Positions 11,424-22,765 of a stretch of 64,000 nucleotides of DNA are shown one piece after another. Under the pieces are notes generated by a model. It was given only the letters and a program-made list of their open reading frames with translations, made no database searches and was not told the DNA's origin. Each line of letters starts with the position of its first letter. The stretch's first letter is position 1. This DNA comes from Moniliella sp. 'wahieum' (lineage: Eukaryota; Basidiomycota; Moniliellomycetes; Moniliellales; Moniliellaceae): the NCBI GenBank assembly GCA_003971905.1, contig RSEE01000088.1, positions 1-64,000 on the forward strand. Direction: 5' to 3'. Position numbers and translations under genes: made by a program.

Positions 11424-12136
11424 GGCGACGAGGGAGTGGGCCGGGGGTGGTGCGGGAGAAGAAGGGAAGGGAAGGGAAGGGAACGAGCGGCGGGCTGCGC
11501 ACACGCCCGAGCGTGCGCTGGCGTGTGCGGGCGAGTGCGGGCTGGCGGAGGCACGCTGTGGTGCCCCGGGCAGCCGCGACGGTTCTCTTTGCTGCTGGGC
11601 CCAACGCACCCCAGCGCAGCACGCAGCACTGGCGCCGTGCGGGCCGCCAACCCGAGCACCCCCATCAAACTCTGGTGGCTGCGTCGGTCGCACGGCGCCT
11701 GTGTGGGCAGCCAGTGCCCCCGTGCAGGCGGATGGTTTTTTGTATAAGCGATCGTCGCCGCCTTTATTCCCGCCGTGCTGTGGGTTTGGCCTTGGGCGCT
11801 TTGGGGCCTGTTTTTGGGCAGACGCTGCCCTGGACAAATTTGCCGTTTCCCACCCACCCGTCTTCCCCGGCGCACCCACATGTGCATGTTCCTGTGGCGT
11901 CCTTACTCTTCCTTCCTCTGGCCCTTCGCGCGCGCTCAGATCTTACACCGTTACATCACACCTGTCACCTGTCACCCGTCACCGGTCACCCGTCACCGGT
12001 CACCCTTCCTCCTACCTCTGCCCTCCACACACCCACTGCACAAAGCGAGACACACTCAATGGTGCACAATGATTAATGATCGATGTAGAACCGAGAAAAC
12101 AGCCCAAGCGAACGCGACAGCGACCCCCCCTCGCGA
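11424..12136. promoter_or_regulatory. PDB1 upstream region and NMD3 3' flank
   Basis: No gene is supported; the long plus-strand ORFs here are GC-rich shadows. Near 11958-12005 there is an imperfect tandem array of GTCACC/GGTCACC hexamers (about seven copies). Confidence 0.4.
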
Positions 12137-13870
12137 CTACTCCTCGTCCTGGTCCATGTGCATCTCGTCCATCTCATCCAGCAAGTCGTCGAGAGGAATG
12201 GTGGGCACGTCGTCGTCGCCCCACTCGGATTCGCCATCGGTGTTGATCCCCTCGTCCTCGTCCGGGTGAACGGGAGGACCGTCGTCCATGTCCATGGCAT
12301 CGAGCAGTTCGCGTTGGCGAGCCTCGCGGATGGCACGCTTACGTTCCTCTCGCGCTTGTTCCTTGGCTGTATCGCGGTAAATGTTGACGTTGGCCCGCAT
12401 CTCCTCGTCCTCCTCCAGCTGGGCCAGGAACATCTCGTAGTCCCTCTGGACGCGTTGGCCATCCAGTCCGCCTCGGCGGCCCACTGCGCCCTTACCTCCG
12501 TCCGCGCCCAGGTCACGGTTGACAGCTGATGCCCCGGGGGGAAGGTTCTTCGACTCGTCTTCCGGCCCAGCCTCTTTGGCGATGGACTTGAGCTTCCACA
12601 TGCGCCGGTTGCGCCGTTTCTTACTGTCCGGGTAAGATTTGCGAACCAGGACGGTATCCGGTACGCGTTCGGGTGGTACCGTGTCCCAAGCATCGTTGTT
12701 AAAGTTGGCAACACGCAAGTGGTAGCCCATGGCCTGGTCTCCTGCGGTCAAAAGGCGGCCAAGGTGGGTGCGAGTGTGGTAGACTGCATCTGCTTCCCCA
12801 AACGAGGTAGCGTTCATTGGGCTCACCTGTGCATCGGCTTCGACCCATTTGGCATCGCGAGGGGTGTGACCGCCAATGCGGTGTGCGGCCGCGTAGTTGG
12901 CCATCTGGTTCACCTCAATGTCCAGGACAAGGAACTCGATCAGTTCCGGGATGGAGGCAAGGCTTTGGAAAGGATCTTTCCAGTACTTTTCCGCCGGTAC
13001 ATCTACGCTCTGGAGCGTCGTCGGGTCCAAGAGACGAATGGAGTTGTTGATACGAGAGCAGACGACGATCTGGCCAATGTTGCCCAAACTCTTGGCCATA
13101 GGACGCGGGAGAACGATGAGGTCGTCCTTGCAAATTGGCGCAATCTCGACCGAGTAGGTAAACTTGTAGTTGCTATGACTCGTGTGCACATCAGTCGACA
13201 CGAGTTCCTCGGACTTGCCTACCCGGATAGGCACCACCGTCGAAAGAAAGTCGCACATCCGGAGCGCATGGCCCCGCTGAACATAAAAAAAGTCAAGACC
13301 ATCCTTTGCTTCACGAATGGAAACCGTATCCCGATGGGCATTGTGCTTGAGGATGAGTTGTTCAAGGTACAAAAAGGTGCGTTTGTGGGGGACCTTTTGC
13401 CGCACCTGTACCATGGCCTTCCACGTGTTCTTGGCAGCGAGCCTAGTGCAGTCGGGGCACTGACCATACTGAACAACAAATACCACCTCAAAGATCTGCT
13501 GCAACACAGTGTTGGTCAACACCTCCTTCTGCACCGTCAGCTTGACCCGCAGTCGCTTGGAGTGGGGTTCGGTCCAGATAAAGCCCGCGTCAATAAGACG
13601 GATCTTGTTGAGGCCCTTGAGCTTCTTGAGGCAGATGGCCAGCAGCTCGCGGGACTCGAGACGCGCCTGAACCCACTGTGCTGGGGGGTTGAGGTAGCGC
13701 TCGCAGTTACGGCAGAAATTGACAGTGGCCTGCTTGGGGATGCCATCGGTGATGTCGATGGTGTTGCGCAGACAGGTGAGGCAGAGGTTGGCGCTGTTGG
13801 GTGTGATGGGCACGCCACAGTCGGCGCAGAGAACCATGCCAGCCGAGCGCTCGGGGACGACGTAATCCAT
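12137..13870 (-). CDS. NMD3: 60S ribosomal export protein NMD3
   Basis: Adaptor that binds the nascent 60S subunit and CRM1 for nuclear export. It is one of the few intact genes here: 577 residues in one exon from MDYVVPERSAGMVLCADCG. The N-terminus shows the four CxxC pairs of the zinc-binding region (CADC, CLTC, CRNC, CPDC), followed by family blocks WTEPHSKRLRVKLTVQKEVL, QKVPHKRTFLYLEQLILKHN, EAKDGLDFFY and YSVEIAPICKDDL. The C-terminus is acidic and Leu/Met-rich (LDDLLDEMDEMHMDQDEE), consistent with the nuclear export signal region. The frame stays open 37 codons further upstream to 13981, but that extension is proline-rich and unlike the family, so I chose the downstream ATG. Confidence 0.96.
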   Translation of the reverse strand: MDYVVPERSAGMVLCADCGVPITPNSANLCLTCLRNTIDITDGIPKQATVNFCRNCERYLNPPAQWVQARLESRELLAICLKKLKGLNKIRLIDAGFIWTEPHSKRLRVKLTVQKEVLTNTVLQQIFEVVFVVQYGQCPDCTRLAAKNTWKAMVQVRQKVPHKRTFLYLEQLILKHNAHRDTVSIREAKDGLDFFYVQRGHALRMCDFLSTVVPIRVGKSEELVSTDVHTSHSNYKFTYSVEIAPICKDDLIVLPRPMAKSLGNIGQIVVCSRINNSIRLLDPTTLQSVDVPAEKYWKDPFQSLASIPELIEFLVLDIEVNQMANYAAAHRIGGHTPRDAKWVEADAQVSPMNATSFGEADAVYHTRTHLGRLLTAGDQAMGYHLRVANFNNDAWDTVPPERVPDTVLVRKSYPDSKKRRNRRMWKLKSIAKEAGPEDESKNLPPGASAVNRDLGADGGKGAVGRRGGLDGQRVQRDYEMFLAQLEEDEEMRANVNIYRDTAKEQAREERKRAIREARQRELLDAMDMDDGPPVHPDEDEGINTDGESEWGDDDVPTIPLDDLLDEMDEMHMDQDEE

Positions 13871-14400
13871 CGTGGGCAGTGTGCGTGGAGGCGGGGGTGG
13901 TAGGGGGGAGAGGGTATGGAGAGGTGGTGGGACGGTGGTTGGTGCGGGCAGTGGCGGCGGCAGCGGTGCTGAGAGAGCCACATCCCGAAGGGCTGTCGGC
14001 AGCCTGCAAAAAAAAAAGAATAGTTATGCTTGGAAATTTGACTTTTGAACGTTGCAATGCAGATCCGCGCCGTTTCGGTTCAATTCGGCGTTAAGCACAG
14101 CACGCAAGCAAGCGCACCCAGGTGCGTATCACACTGGTTCGAGTCCCGGTTGGGCGCACTTTTTCGGTTTGTTCGCGTTCGATCCCGCTCGGGTCAAGGG
14201 TCAAATTTCACGTTTCAAGTGTCACCTGTCACGCGTCACGTTCACGTTGCAACCTTGAAGCTTGAAGCTTGAAGCCAAATGCACATTTGGCCACGGTGTG
14301 TTCCGCCCTGTTCCGCCCTGGGTGCTGTGTCCGTTGCTGAAGGGCAAAAGGATGGCTGGGCCTGGGCCACCCTCCACCCCCCTCTACCATTCCTGTCCGC
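13871..14400. promoter_or_regulatory. Divergent intergenic region NMD3 / SF3B2
   Basis: About 530 bp between two divergent genes of RNA and ribosome metabolism; probably contains both promoters. At 14136-14146 it holds an exact pol III B-box-like GGTTCGAGTCC, followed by an oligo-T run at 14160-14164 (see the rejected list). A GAAGCTT repeat lies at 14256-14273. Confidence 0.45.
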
Positions 14401-16346
14401 ATGGCCGCACCCGACGTTTCTCACCAAGCCGCGCAGCCCATTCGCTTGGGGAAGGCTGCGCGTAGGAGGGCGAGGAAAAGGGAGCAGAAGGAGGCTGCGC
14501 CCGCGCCTGCGCCTCCGTCCCAGTCCCAGTCCCAGTCCGAGCCCTCGGCCGCTCCCGCTCCCGTCCCCGCCACAGAGGCGGAGACCGTGGTGGTGGAGGC
14601 GGAGCCGCTTGTGGATGCGTCCTCGCTGGACCCGGAGATGCGTGCGTACTATGCCAAGGTGCTCGGGGCATTTGCTCCTTCGGCCGAGCCGGAGCCTGCG
14701 CCGGAGCCCGAAAAAACGATAAGGGTGAGGTGATGTGGAGCGAAGATGAGGACAATCCTCCTGGATGGAGGAGGAGGGGGCGGTGCCCGTGCGGGTGCTG
14801 CGCCGTTGAGTAAGCGCAAGCAAAAGAAGCTCCAGCGTTTGACTGTGGGCGAGCTAAAACAGCGAGTGAACCGTCCGGAAGTGGTGGAAGGATGGGACGT
14901 TGATGCGGCTGACCCGCGCTTGCTGGTGCACTTGAAGAGTTACCACAACACGATTCCCGTCCCGGAACACTGGAAGTTCAAACGTGACTACCTTTCAACC
15001 AAACGTGGGATGGAGAAGCCTCCGTTCCAGCTTCCTTGTACGTCTCTAACCCCCCCCCCCCCTCGCACCACCTCTTGCGCGCACCATGATCTGACAAGGT
15101 TGTACAGCATATATTGCCGCGACGGGGATTGCAGAGATGAAAGATTCGTTGCGGGAGAAGGAGTCGGAGCAGACGCTCAAGGGCAGACGAGGGCACGTGT
15201 GCAACCCAAGATGGGCAAAGTGGAGGTGGACTACCAAGCGTTGCACGATGCGTTCTTCAAGTTCCAGACGCCGCCGCGGCTGACTGGGTTTGGGGATGTA
15301 TTTGAGGGCAAGGAGTTCCAAACGCAGCGCAATCGCGATGCGCGTCCTGGGCGATTGAGCACGCAGTTACGAGAGGCACTCAATATGCCCCCTGGTGCAC
15401 CACCTCCATGGTTGTATGCTATGCAACGTATGGGCCCACCCCGAGTTATCCGTACCTCCGCATTCCCGGCCTGAACGCGCCGCTCCCACCTGGCGCCTCA
15501 TGGGGGGTCAATCCCGGTGAGTGGGGGTACCCCCCTACGGATGGATATGGGCGGCCAGTGTACCCTGATGTGACCAACACGCCCGTAGTGGCGTCTGGGC
15601 CGGAGGGTGACGTGCCAGCGGAGGAGCGGGAGCACTGGGGTGAGCTGGGACCCGAGGAAGAGGCTGAGGAGTCGGAGGAAGAGTCGGAGGAGGAGGAGGA
15701 GGAAGAGGAGGGGCCAGAAGGGGAGCAAGAGTCGGAGGAGCAAGCGTCGGGGCCCGAGCACGAGCCGGAGGCAGGCGAGGGCGCACAGTACTATACCGAG
15801 GACGGGCTGCAGTCGACGTTGCCAGGGATGGAGTCGGGGGGCATTCAGCTGCGTAAGACAGGTCGTCCGATCCCTGGCATTCCCGAGCCGCCACCGGAGC
15901 CTACAGGCCCCAAGCAGCTCTACACGGTGGTGCAGGAGCACGACACGGCACCGACTGGCTTCATGGGGACGGGGAGGCAGTACGACTTGGCCGCGGCCAT
16001 GGCCCCAGCTGCTCCTGCGGCGGGTGCAGGCAAGCGGTCGCGAGAGGCGGAAGCGGCGGAGGAGGAGGCGCACAAGCGGCACGAGGTGGACGCGCGTCGA
16101 CGCGCGTGGCGGGGGGGTAGCCCCCCAAGCGCCCGAACTGGATGGATGTGCGCGTGCTCTGGGTTAAGTACGTTAAGCAGCCCACCCGGCAGTCAGAGTG
16201 TCGTAGCTAGCTGGATCCCTATTCAATCGGGGCGGCACGTGACTGCCGATCAGGCCGGATGCGATGGATGCGCGGGCAGGGAATGCAATGTTCAAAAGCA
16301 GCCTTGCCCGAATTTCACGCCGGGCGCGGGTGGGTGTGAGATGTGA
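14401..16346 (+). CDS. CUS1: Splicing factor 3B subunit 2 (U2 snRNP, CUS1)
   Basis: Component of the SF3b complex that stabilises U2 snRNP at the branch point. After a low-complexity N-terminus, the conserved core is clear: KRKQKKLQRLTVGELKQRVN, VHLKSYHNTIPVPEHWKFKR, RGMEKPPFQLP, then after a 70-bp intron (15038-15107, GTACGT...CAG) IAATGIAEMKDSL, QPKMGKVEVDYQALHDAFFK, PPPWLYAMQRMGPPPSYP, IPGLNAPLP and a long acidic region (15600-15780). Frame breaks: a short A-run near 14712 (EKNDKGEV), a change near 14790, a loss near 15190, and a short C-run near 15436 (GPPPSYP). The C-terminus after about 16100 is not recognisable; the open frame runs to 16346 but a closer stop at 16167 in another frame is equally possible. 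Confidence 0.92.
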
Positions 16347-16694
16347 GATGTGAGATGTGAGTCAAGGCGCGGATGGGGCCATGGGGGCGCGCAGCGCACA
16401 CTGGCGCTGTGCCGCGGCGGGCATGGCCAGCAGCGCAACCCTAGCGGCTGCCCGAAGCAGGCGGGTGCGTGGTGCGTGGCATGCGCGGGCGCGGGGGCAG
16501 TGTGTGGGCCGGCGCGTGATGTGGGCGCGCTGGAGGCACAGAGCGCTGATCACTGGGTGGATGATAATCGTGGAGGCCTGCGGTCCCATCCGGCAGGCAG
16601 ATCTTCTTGGCCCCGTTGGTCGCCTGCCCTCTGCTTCTGCCCCCACACCCCACCCCCACCCCACCCCCCTCGCCCTTCCTTCGCATCTCCCCCC

Positions 16695-17747
16695 ATGGCC
16701 CCCACCTCCACTCCTGACGCGACCGCCGTGTCGTCCTCCGTCGCTGCCTCGGCCCCTCGGGCGATGTGCGCAACAAGGCCAACCTGGCCAAGTACAACCA
16801 GTACTGGCAGAAGGACTCGTCCGACGACACGGCCGCCCACCAGGATGCGCGCAAGGACCAGTACACGGACGTTGTCAATGCGTATTACGATGGCGCTACC
16901 GAGCTGTACGAGTACGGTTGGGGTGAGAACTTCCATTTCTGCCGCTACTGCTGGCGAAGCGTTCCGCCAAGCGCTTGCTCGTCACGAGCACTACCTCGCC
17001 CTCACCATGGGCCTCAAGCCCCGCATGCGTGTGCTGGATGTTGGGTGTGGTGTTGGTGGACCTGCGCGTGAGATTGCGCGTTTTGCCGGGGTCGAGATTG
17101 TCGGGATCAACAACAACCAGTTCCAGGTCCTGCGTGCGCAGCAAAAGACGGCCAAGGCTGGCTTGTCGGACCAATGCTCGTTTGTCAAGGGCGACTTTAT
17201 GAACCTGGTTGGCCAGTTTGGTCCCAACTCGTTTGATGCAGTGTATGCGATTGAGGCTACGTGCCACGCTCCGTCGTGGGAGGGCGTGTATGGGCAAATT
17301 TTCCAGGTGCTCAAGCCCGGTGGCAAGTTTGGTCTGTACGAGTGGTGCATGACGGACAAGTGGGACCCCAAGAACCCACACGACCATGAGGTCGCTCACG
17401 GGATTGAGATTGGGGATGGCATTCCCGAGATGCGGACAATCAAGCAGGCGCACGATGCGTTGGTCAAGGTTGGTTTCCACATTGACCACGAAGTTGACTT
17501 GGCCGATGTGGGCGACAAGATTCCGTGGTACCCATTGGAGGGGGACCTGCGTAAGGTCCAGACGCTGTGGGATGTGTTCACCTGCTGGCGCATGACCCGC
17601 GTCGGTACCTTCTGCACCCAAAACGCCGTTTGGGGACTGGAGAAGCTCGGGATTGCGCCCAAGGGTACGTACGAAATTGGCGAGTCGCTCAAGACGGCTG
17701 CCAAGTACCTTGTTGCCGGTGGTCGTGAGATGACCTTCACCCGATGA
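16695..17747 (+). CDS. ERG6: Sterol 24-C-methyltransferase
   Basis: S-adenosylmethionine-dependent methylation of C-24 of the sterol side chain in the ergosterol pathway, at ER or lipid droplets. ATG 16695. Visible motifs: [11 protein letters not shown], the sterol-binding [11 protein letters not shown] block, SAM-binding [65 protein letters not shown] and EIGDGIPEM. No intron. Two frame breaks, near 16750-16765 (before VRNKANLAK) and near 16940-16955 (between FHFCRY and [15 protein letters not shown]), are consistent with one-base errors. Length of about 350 residues is normal for the family. ERG24 of the same pathway lies 5.4 kb away on the other strand. Confidence 0.95.
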   Translation: MAPTSTPDATAVSSSVAASAPRAMCATRPTWPSTTSTGRRTRPTTRPPTRMRARTSTRTLSMRITMALPSCTSTVGVRTSISAATAGEAFRQALARHEHYLALTMGLKPRMRVLDVGCGVGGPAREIARFAGVEIVGINNNQFQVLRAQQKTAKAGLSDQCSFVKGDFMNLVGQFGPNSFDAVYAIEATCHAPSWEGVYGQIFQVLKPGGKFGLYEWCMTDKWDPKNPHDHEVAHGIEIGDGIPEMRTIKQAHDALVKVGFHIDHEVDLADVGDKIPWYPLEGDLRKVQTLWDVFTCWRMTRVGTFCTQNAVWGLEKLGIAPKGTYEIGESLKTAAKYLVAGGREMTFTR

Positions 17748-18697
17748 TGCACTTTACTTCGACCAAGCCTGCTTCGGCTTAGGTTCGGTCGGGCATCCTA
17801 CCTCTCCCCCCTCCCAATCCCCCATGCGCCTCTCTACTGTGTGCCGTCCCCTTTCCTTTCCTACCGTTCGCTCGTTTTCCTGTCGCCAATTCATGGCGAA
17901 CTGAATGCTTTCCTTCTCCAATGCAATGGACCGCCAGCTCTCACTGGTGCGGCTTGGCTGAAGGAGCGATTATCTTGGACGCACGCGTCAGCTGCTCATG
18001 GGATACTAGAGAGTCGATCTTGCTCTGGCCCGATGTACCACGTGTAGGGTAAATTTGATATACAGTCTACGGAGGCTTGTCCAACGTTACGTCGAAAAAA
18101 AGGCGTACCCCAACGAGTGGTAAAGACATGCGCATGTCCGGTAAGTTGAGAGGGAACAGGGCGAAGCTAGTACAATGAGATCGCTTGATTGTAGTCGTTT
18201 ACACTGTGCACTGAAAAGGGAAGAGGGAAGAGTGTGTGCGGGAATGTTATACGGAGGGGCTGGCTAAGTACAAGTATGTGTGCAGCCTAGAAGCTTGAGC
18301 TTGAGCATGAGCTTGATATTGAGGGTGCGCTTGGCTCGGCCGGGCCCGGTCCCACAACTCGGAGCAACTGTGCACGAAGGAGCAACGCTGCTACCGAATG
18401 CTACCCACTACTGGCTTCCTGCCCATGGTGCTGCTGCGTGGCGCTGGCGCAGTGGGTGCTGCTGCACTCAGGCTCCGCTGCGCTCGGCCGTCTTTGCCAG
18501 CACATGCGGCACGTGCACCACCTTCCCCCGGCGCGTAGGTAAGTCCTTCCACCTTCCATCTTCCACCTTCCACCTTGCATCTTCCATCTTCCATCTCCCA
18601 TCCCTACTTCAAGCGCCCTAGGACCCATCAGAACATCGATCATGCCTGATGTTGATCCAGCTCAGGTGCACGTTGCTCATACTGCACTGGATGAAAT
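17748..18697. other. Intergenic between ERG6 and a zinc-finger gene
   Basis: Two convergent genes meet here, so it holds two 3' flanks. A pyrimidine-rich CTTCCAC/CTTCCATC array occupies 18545-18600. No further gene is supported. Confidence 0.5.
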
Positions 18698-19390
18698 TCA
18701 TTTGCGGGGCTTGGGATGACGCTGGCGGATGTGCCAAGCGAGCATATGGTGGCTGGGGAAGTAGGAGTGTTGACAGATGGTGCAGGGGAAGGGTCTATCG
18801 GGTCCAGGTACATGTTGTCGGTGGTGTCTCGCAATCGAGTTACGGGCCACGGGTAGACCACACGTTTCGCACGCCACACGACCACTTTTCAACTCACTTT
18901 CGCGTTCGTTTGCGTGTGCCTGGACCTGGGCCTGGAGCTTGGTCTTGGTCTTGGTCTCCTTCAGGGGAGGAAGGGAAGGGGAAGCGCTACCTGTGTGTGC
19001 GCGCTTAGACGCAGACAACGCAGCAGAGGCAGAGGCAGAGGTGAGTTTAGGTCGTGGCGCATGCGCAGGCTTGGGTCTAACTTTACGCAACGAGCGTAAA
19101 TACGCGTCAAGCATGAGAGTAGTTTCGCTTTGGTCGGGAGACGTTGGGGGCGCAGCGGCGCGGCGCGCCGCATCAGCCTCGGTGGTCAAGACAGTTTCCA
19201 CCAGCTGGGTCTGAAGGGCGAGCGGGGACGTCGTAGGCCAAGTCCAGTGGTGCTGTAGGAACCGGGAACGGACCATACTTCGTTCAGCCCGGAGCACCTC
19301 TAACGAACTGCGTGCCAACGCGGTCCGCGGCCAGTGCCGCGCTGGCACGGCAGACTTGCTGGAGGGAGAGGCGCGTGCGGCCCGCGGCAT
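18698..19390 (-). CDS. Two-finger C2H2 zinc-finger protein, unknown target
   Basis: An uninterrupted frame of 230 residues from MPRAARASPSSKSAVPARHW. The N-terminal two thirds is basic and Ser/Ala-rich. The C-terminal 60 residues carry two Cys2His2 modules: CETCGLPVARNSIARHHRQH, then FPCTICQHSYFPSHHMLAWH followed by IRQRH. The second finger has a slightly long Cys-to-His spacing. It could be a DNA-binding or chromatin factor; no specific family recognised. The ORF is open for 119 further codons upstream, but that part is low-complexity, so the internal ATG at 19388-19390 was preferred. Confidence 0.6.
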   Translation of the reverse strand: MPRAARASPSSKSAVPARHWPRTALARSSLEVLRAERSMVRSRFLQHHWTWPTTSPLALQTQLVETVLTTEADAARRAAAPPTSPDQSETTLMLDAYLRSLRKVRPKPAHAPRPKLTSASASAALSASKRAHTGSASPSLPPLKETKTKTKLQAQVQAHANERESELKSGRVACETCGLPVARNSIARHHRQHVPGPDRPFPCTICQHSYFPSHHMLAWHIRQRHPKPRK

Positions 19391-20843
19391 GGGAGCGAGA
19401 TGGGAGATCGAGGCGGAGGCGGAGGCGGAGAAGGGGGACAAGGCAAGAAGAAGGTAGAAGTACGAAGGACGAAAGACGCGGCGTGGTAGGTGGGAGGGGG
19501 GGTCGTAGGTGGAGGCAGGGAGGGAAGTGTCGTGCGCCGGACCAGGTTCGTGGGTGGTGCGACGCGGATGTGGGTAGTGGAGGTGAGCAGTGGTGGTGCG
19601 CAGCGGTTGTGAGCAGCGGTTGTGGGCAGCGGTGGTGGGCCGAGGAGAGGCCCTTTGGCTCTTACCAAAATACGCGCCGCACCCCGCGACGAGAGCTGAC
19701 CAAATTTGAGATTTGGGCTCGTGTGCGTTGTTGGCCACGTTGCACATTGAAGCTTTGGAGCTTGGGGGGGCGGAGCACGCGCTGGGCGTACCTGTGTGGT
19801 CACCAAGTCACTACGTCGCTAGGTCACTAGTCACTAGTCACTAGGTCACGGGGCTCAGCCTGAGCGGCTTTGGCTTGGAGCCGCTGCCACCTGCCCTGCC
19901 ATCTGGTTGGTTGTTTAGTTCGGGGACCGAATCGCGCGGCCGCAGGGGTGGTATCTGCCCAACCTGGCCTACACCCACTCTTGCGGGGAGAGCGAATCCG
20001 AATCGAGCTACGTAGCAAGAGTAGGTGGGGGCACTACGTTCTGACCAAGCACGTGGCAAAGCATCAGCATCACGTTGGAGCGGCAGCGAATCAAAGGAGA
20101 ATGGATTGGGAGTGGCTGACCGATATTCCCACCCGAGGGCAGGAGGGGGAGGAAAGGGGGGGGGGAGGGGAAGGTAAGGTACGCGCTGGAGGTACGCGCT
20201 GAGGTCCCCGCAGCCCCAGTGAACGTTGAACACTACAGAAGAGGAACTCAAGCATCCCACCCACCGCGGGTGCACGTGCAAGTGCAAGTGCAAGTGCAGG
20301 TGCAACCCGCGGATGAAAACCCCCTGGGGGGACGGGAAAAGGGTTAAGCCCCCCGGGGGAGGCCAAACAGGACTGAAAAAAGCAACTGAAAAAAGCAACT
20401 GAAAACGCAAGGGAGCGCAGCAGCGAGGTGGCGACCCAAAGATCTAGTGTCCCATGTCCCATGTCCCATGTCAGATGTCATGCTCATGGACCATGTCATG
20501 GACCACCAGGCGAACGTAGGTTGCTCTGACCAGGAGATGATCGATGAGCAGGAGAAGGCAAGCACGACGCGGGGCGCGGGGGCGCGAGGCGCAGGGGGGG
20601 GGAGGAAGCGTGTTCATAACGAGGGAGAAACAGGCGATCTACATCGACACGAGAGGGAGGGCAGGTGGCGAGAGAATGGGAAATGGGAAGAAAGTGGAAA
20701 TGGGCAAGGAAAAGGGAAGGAAAAGGGCTGGGGGTAGGAGATAGGAGGTAGGGAGTGGGAGGGAGAGAGGTGAAGTCTGAGGCTCACCTCTGAGGCTCAG
20801 ATCTGAGGAGTGCGAACAAACGTACTCAACGTACTCGACGTAC
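19391..20843. other. Intergenic, upstream of the zinc-finger gene, downstream of VAP
   Basis: No gene recognised. Short tandem tracts are present: GTCACTA units near 19800-19850, GTGCAA units at 20270-20303, TGTCCCA units at 20447-20470, and CGTACT(C/A)A units at 20818-20842. Confidence 0.5.
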
Positions 20844-22023
20844 TCAGAAGAACAAGTACGTGAGGAAGAAGACCAAAGCAGCGAGGACCGCGACCTGCTG
20901 GACGGGAACGCCCTTTTCAGCCTGGGCAGCGGCGAGCTGGCGCTGAAGCTGACTGATACGAGCCTGGTACTCAACGGGCGACGCAGCGGAATCCTGGTCG
21001 GACGTAGGCTTCTCCGCAAACACTTCCTCCGGCTTACGCACCTCGTCCCCGCCCTTCTTCTCATACAGCACAGGCGAGACGCGCGACGCGGTCCCCGCAG
21101 AGTAGGCAGGCGGCACAGCCGACGCCATGGTCTGGTCCGCACTCGTGTCGGGGCCCAAGCCGCGACTTCCAAGGCCAGCGCCAGCCACAGCACCAGCAGC
21201 AACACCCGCGCCACCGGCAGCAGCAGCAGCAGCGGGTTCAGCGGCGTGAGTAGGGCTGGCAGCCGAGCCGTTGGCATCGAGCCAGACGACACGCACTTTT
21301 TGTTCCGACACCTCGTCACCCGAAATGCCAGTCCAGACATTGTGGATGCCCAGGGCCTCGCGTTCCGGGGTGAAGAGGGTAGATTGAACAAGGAACTTGT
21401 CGCGGTTCTTGGTTCCGACAGGAGGCTCTTCCGCTAGCGGCTGCAGCACAACTGGAGATCGGAAGCAGAAGCAGAAGCAGGGGGGGAGGGGGGGGGGGGG
21501 GGGGGGGGGGGGGCAAGAGAAAGCAAAAGCAAAAGCAAGTCGGCCACAAGAAGCGGTAGGGGTCAGCACGCAGCACGTTGATCAGAAGAACAAGGGGTAG
21601 GGTGAGAAGGTGCTGAGGGGTATCTGAGGCTGAGGGGGGGGTTGGAAGACGCACTGTGCACATCGAGAGTCTCGCCAGGCTCGACGCGAGCGGCGTTGGG
21701 GCGGACAGAGTAGGACTTGGGAGCGGTGGTCTTGATTTTGAACACGATGGGCTGCGCATGGGGGTTGTGGACGTGCAGAACCTGAGGTACGAGGCGGGTG
21801 AGCGGGCCTGGGGAGCGGGGGTTAGTATTTAGTGGGGGTGCGATCGCGGTGGAGTCACGGAGGGGACAGGACGAAGGTGAGAACCGGGAAGGGGCCAGAG
21901 ACACCAACACCGACACACTAACACCATCACCAACACCAACACAGACAGGGACAGGGACAGGGACGGAGAAGACGACGTACGCTGGAAGCCGAGCGCGTTG
22001 GAGGGCGTGAGGGTAACAGACAT
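20844..22023 (-). CDS. SCS2: VAP family ER membrane protein (MSP domain)
   Basis: Tail-anchored ER protein that recruits FFAT-motif partners to membrane contact sites. Three exons join without frame errors: exon 1 21981-22023 (MSVTLTPSNALGFQ), intron 21808-21980 (GTACGT), exon 2 21655-21807 (RPLTRLVPQVLHVHNPHA, FKIKTTAPKSYSVRPNAARV), intron 21452-21654 (GTGCGT), exon 3 to the stop at 20844. Together exons 1-3 give an MSP domain (VEPGETLDVHIVLQPLAEEP, KNRDKFLVQST), an Ala/Gly-rich linker, a coiled coil (YQARISQLQRQLAAAQAEKG) and a C-terminal membrane anchor (VAVLAALVFFLTYLFF). This is the usual VAP order. Intron 2 holds a 26-base poly-G tract. Confidence 0.93.
21481..21513. repeat. Poly-G tract in VAP intron 2
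   Basis: Six Gs, one A, then 26 consecutive Gs on the plus strand (poly-C in the transcript), next to GCAGAA and GCAAAA repeats. It sits just upstream of the 3' splice site as a long pyrimidine tract. Confidence 0.9.
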
Positions 22024-22658
22024 GGGCGCGGGGGAGGTGGTGGTGGGGCGGCAGGCCTGGACCCGGGACCAGAGCAAGCAAGCGCAAGCGCAAGCACAAG
22101 CGCAAGCACAAGCACAAGCGCCGCCGTGCTGGCCGTGAGCGCTCGCTGAGCGCTGAGCCTCAGCGCTGCGAGCATGCATGGTGCATGGTGCATGGTGGTC
22201 ACCCATCCATGCATGAGCACGACGCATGATATTCGATGATACGGGATGCTCGACGCATGACGTGGCAGGCCCGCACGGGGGCCCCAAGAGACGGGGGAGA
22301 CGGGCGCCGTGCCTTATGACGCACAGTGACTAGTGACGCGGTAGACGCAGCGCAGCGGGGGCGGGCAGGGGGGCCGTGTGGGTGTGCCGCGGGGGGGCGG
22401 AGGGCATTGCACATTGCATATTGCACAGCCCTGCCCATGCACCATCATGCATGACGCATGATGCCTCATGCATGGCGCACTGCCGGCTGCCTGCCGATGA
22501 TCGATGACGATGAGCGTGCCACGCGGGCAGGTGCGCAGCACGCTCGTCCGCTTGGGGCCAGTGTGTGTGCACGAGGCAGTGCTTGCGCCGTGCGGTGCTG
22601 GTGCTGGTGCTGGCTGGCACGCTGGCTGGCTGCCCTGGGCGCTGGGCACAAGGCAAGC
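22024..22658. other. Intergenic upstream of VAP and of tRNA-Ser
   Basis: Low complexity: (A/C)AAGCGC units at 22073-22125, and many CATGCATG-type palindromic words between 22170 and 22480. No gene recognised. Confidence 0.5.
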
Positions 22659-22765
22659 GACACTTTAGGGCAGTGGTTACCCCGTTCGCCTGCTATCTGC
22701 AGCACCTTGCTCCAAGGGCCAGCGAATCCTCTCTGAGGGCGTGAGTTCGAATCTCACAGGTGTCG
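22659..22765 (+). tRNA. tRNA-Ser (anticodon GCU) with intron
   Basis: A class II tRNA folds by hand. Acceptor GACACTT (22659-22665) pairs AGGTGTC (22758-22764) with the serine-type discriminator G at 22765. The D arm is GGG/CCC. Anticodon stem TTCGC (22685-22689) pairs GCGAA (22722-22726). Anticodon GCT lies at 22692-22694 followed by A37, then a 25-nt intron (22696-22720) in the usual place one base 3' of the anticodon. The variable arm is CCTC/GAGG and the T arm is GTGAG-TTCGAAT-CTCAC. A TTTT terminator follows at 22771. It decodes AGC/AGU. Confidence 0.92.

Noticed and set aside
11155-12072. Long plus-strand frames over the PDB1 5' end.
   Set aside because: Shadow of the PDB1 presequence plus GC-rich promoter; no recognisable domain.
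12719-13903. 394-codon open frame on the plus strand.
   Set aside because: It lies exactly antisense to the intact NMD3 gene; it is a GC-driven shadow with no motifs of its own.
14067-14158. Possible second tRNA between NMD3 and SF3B2, with exact B box GGTTCGAGTCC, an A-box-like TCGGTTCAATTCGG and a T5 run.
   Set aside because: The T stem has two mismatches, the 5' acceptor pairs only four or five of seven bases, and no anticodon stem with U33 can be found with or without an intron. At best it is a tRNA relic or an unrelated pol III element.
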